From the NCBI GenBank assembly GCA_020055645.1, contig CM034549.1, positions 18,125,930-18,189,929 on the forward strand: a DNA stretch of 64,000 nt, written 5' to 3'. Each line of letters begins with the position of its first letter. The first letter of the stretch is position 1. Position numbers and translations under genes: made by a program. Positions 62,353 to 64,000 of the stretch are shown one piece after another. The notes under the pieces were generated by a model, which ran no database searches, had not been told where the DNA came from, and saw only the letters and a program-made list of their open reading frames with translations. Source of the DNA: Tomocerus qinae (lineage: Eukaryota; Arthropoda; Collembola; Entomobryomorpha; Tomoceridae).

Positions 62353-62937
62353 ATTCCTACATGAATAACAACACTAAACTGACCTGAATATACTTTACTA
62401 AATACCTATACGCATATTTGACCAATCATTAACAGATTCCTTACATTGATTCGTATATTACATATGCATACCATTGTATCGAGGTATTTTTTAATAAATG
62501 AAATTTTTCTAAATAATAATTCACAACAGTGAAATTAATGAGCTATTGCTATGAATATCTAATTACCTTCTATAGTGCCTAACATCAATTTACTGCTTGA
62601 TAATGCGATCATTACACTATTTATGAAGAATGACAAATTCACAAAATATTTGTAAGTAATCAAGCATTTATTACAAAAAAATGTGTCGCTTCCATCTAAT
62701 TTTATTTAGATTAGAAAAATCTGTAGAATATTTTTTATCTACATTCAGCAAGTACATTAACACAACTTATTTCCATATTATGATTCGAAGTACAAAGTAA
62801 ATGAATAGTCTATCAATATCTATGTATAGATTTTTTTGTAAAAATCAGTTCATTAATGTATTGTACTATATCACATGGAATAAAAGCTAATTAGCTAAAG
62901 CTAATTAAAGCACTAACTAAAAGTGTTCACAAAAGGT
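62353..62937. other. Intergenic between convergent genes
   Basis: AT-rich, 585 bp, with AATAAA-type signals for both strands (for example near 62492 on plus). No gene seen. Confidence 0.5.
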
Positions 62938-63551
62938 TTATCTTCTCCAACCCCAACCGGTATTTTGAACTGGTGGTGGCGGTGGCGGTGGTGGTACATA
63001 AACGGGTTGGCTCCACCCACCACCACCACAATCACCACCACCTCCACTACAACCACCACAACAACCACCACCTCCACCACCTCCACCCCCTCCACCACCT
63101 TTTCCATAACCTCCACCCCCTCCACCACCTTTTCCATAACCTCCACCCCCTCCACCACCGTTTCCATAACCTCCACCCCCTCCCCCTCCACCTCCTTTTG
63201 ATTTCTTGCCCTTCTTCTTCTTCAAATGTCTCTTTGCACGATGATTGTCATCTCCTGCAAATGCAATTGCAGGATTGTAAATTGGAATTGGGCTTCTTCC
63301 ATCTATAAAATTGAAAATCGTTTTTAAATTCAACTCAGATATAAGCAAATCTGTACCGATTAAAATACTAAACCCCATTTTTCTAGATTAAGTTGTTTTT
63401 ACTTACCAATTGCTGCAGGAGAAAGATTTAGCGCTGTAAGTGGATTCTCAGGTTCTGGATTATCCCTTATTGAATTTTCAGGGAAACCAACTATTGTTAG
63501 TGCATACGATACTAATATCGTAAAACATGCACAGGCTGTCGTTGCCCTCAT
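62938..63551 (-). CDS. Glycine-rich secreted protein
   Basis: Two exons on the minus strand, 63551-63407 and 63302-62938; 169 residues. A signal peptide (TACACFTILVSYALTIVG) is followed by an acidic propeptide-like segment, then a strongly basic stretch RAKRHLKKKKGKKSKG that may be a processing or binding region. The second half is poly-glycine with three near-identical blocks of G7YGNG/G7YGKG, then a short Cys-rich patch (CCGGCSGGGGDCGGGG) and eight prolines before a Trp-rich end. Glycine-rich proteins of this sort occur in arthropod cuticle, silk, glue and antimicrobial peptides; sequence alone does not choose. On the plus strand the same DNA is a CCACC/TCCACC-rich microsatellite-like tract. 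Confidence 0.78.
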
Positions 63552-64000
63552 TTTGTGATTTGTGTTTACAGACAGACAATTATAAAATAAAAATATTTGC
63601 TCTGAGAAGATCTAGAGCAGTAAATATTAATATCGTGTGGTCATTCCAAGGAATTCCTATCTCTTTAGCAAGTTAGATCTTTGCAAGCTTAAGCAAGCAA
63701 CTGAGTTAGGTAAGGAATATCACAGACATTTTATACAAATCCTCCAAGAAACAATGAAGTAGAAAATTGGTTTGTTTTGCACAGGTGTGTATTTTTATCA
63801 GTTTTATTTTCCTGTTTAACTAAAGGGTGGAAGTATCTCTTCATAAGGATGCAGTTATGGTATAGGTCATACGATACAAAGGTTGGGAAAAGTATTATTA
63901 AAATTAATAGCATTATGATGATGGCGTAATTACATATAGCAATACTGATGTCATGGTTGTTGACTTAAATCCGGTTTCATCGGCTTTCCAAAGTCTTCAC
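63552..64000. other. Upstream region of the glycine-rich gene
   Basis: AT-rich; presumably its promoter. No TATA box or other gene that I can support. Confidence 0.45.

Noticed and set aside
62923..63308. Plus-strand Thr/Ser- or His-rich open frames opposite the glycine-rich gene
   Set aside because: They are shadows of the GGN repeat; only the minus frame has a signal-peptide exon joined by good splice sites.

Overview
The window is AT-rich eukaryotic nuclear DNA from an arthropod. Genes have many short exons with GT/AG introns, mostly 50-150 bp. The gene set points to an arthropod: a pacifastin-type protease inhibitor, an alanine/tyrosine-rich cuticular protein, an ecdysteroid-kinase-like (EcKinase) gene, a SID-1 channel and expanded trypsin-like proteases. 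I cannot fix the order; a springtail or crustacean is as plausible as an insect. All gene models were spliced by eye from frame, splice consensus and remembered family motifs. No alignment was run.

Layout. 1-9 kb: the 3' part of a glycoside hydrolase family 31 gene, then a SID-1-type dsRNA channel gene. 13.4-16.4 kb: two small secreted-protein genes (cuticular, pacifastin-like), each with a TATA box. 18.5-22 kb: two minisatellites and a tRNA-Ile(AAU). 23.7-27.3 kb: a short troponin-C-like gene, and an EcKinase-like gene on the minus strand. 30.5-35.6 kb: a TUT1/Star-PAP-like gene. 37.0-44.6 kb: a near-perfect DIRS-type tyrosine-recombinase retrotransposon whose right terminal repeat was hit by two further transposons. 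44.9-45.5 kb: a hAT-type MITE. 45.65 kb: a second tRNA-Ile. 49.7-52.3 kb: a copine gene. 53.4-62.4 kb: two tandem genes each encoding two trypsin-like domains. 62.9-63.6 kb: a glycine-rich secreted protein on the minus strand.

Two themes stand out. First, pseudoenzymes: the GH31 protein lacks both catalytic carboxylates, the TUT1-like protein lacks all three catalytic aspartates, and each double protease pairs one intact catalytic domain with one that has lost its serine (one also lost histidine). Second, the retrotransposon: its three ORFs lie in successive -1 frames. The first overlap holds a UUUAAAC slippery heptamer in the correct frame, six bases before a 9-bp GC-rich stem. The second holds a U7 slippery run in frame. 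This suggests Gag, RT-RNase H-methyltransferase and recombinase are made by two successive -1 ribosomal frameshifts. The nested insertions give a clear chronology: DIRS first, then a Transib-like MITE (5-bp duplication) and a 2.35-kb element carrying an intron-containing transposase-like gene (3-bp duplication).
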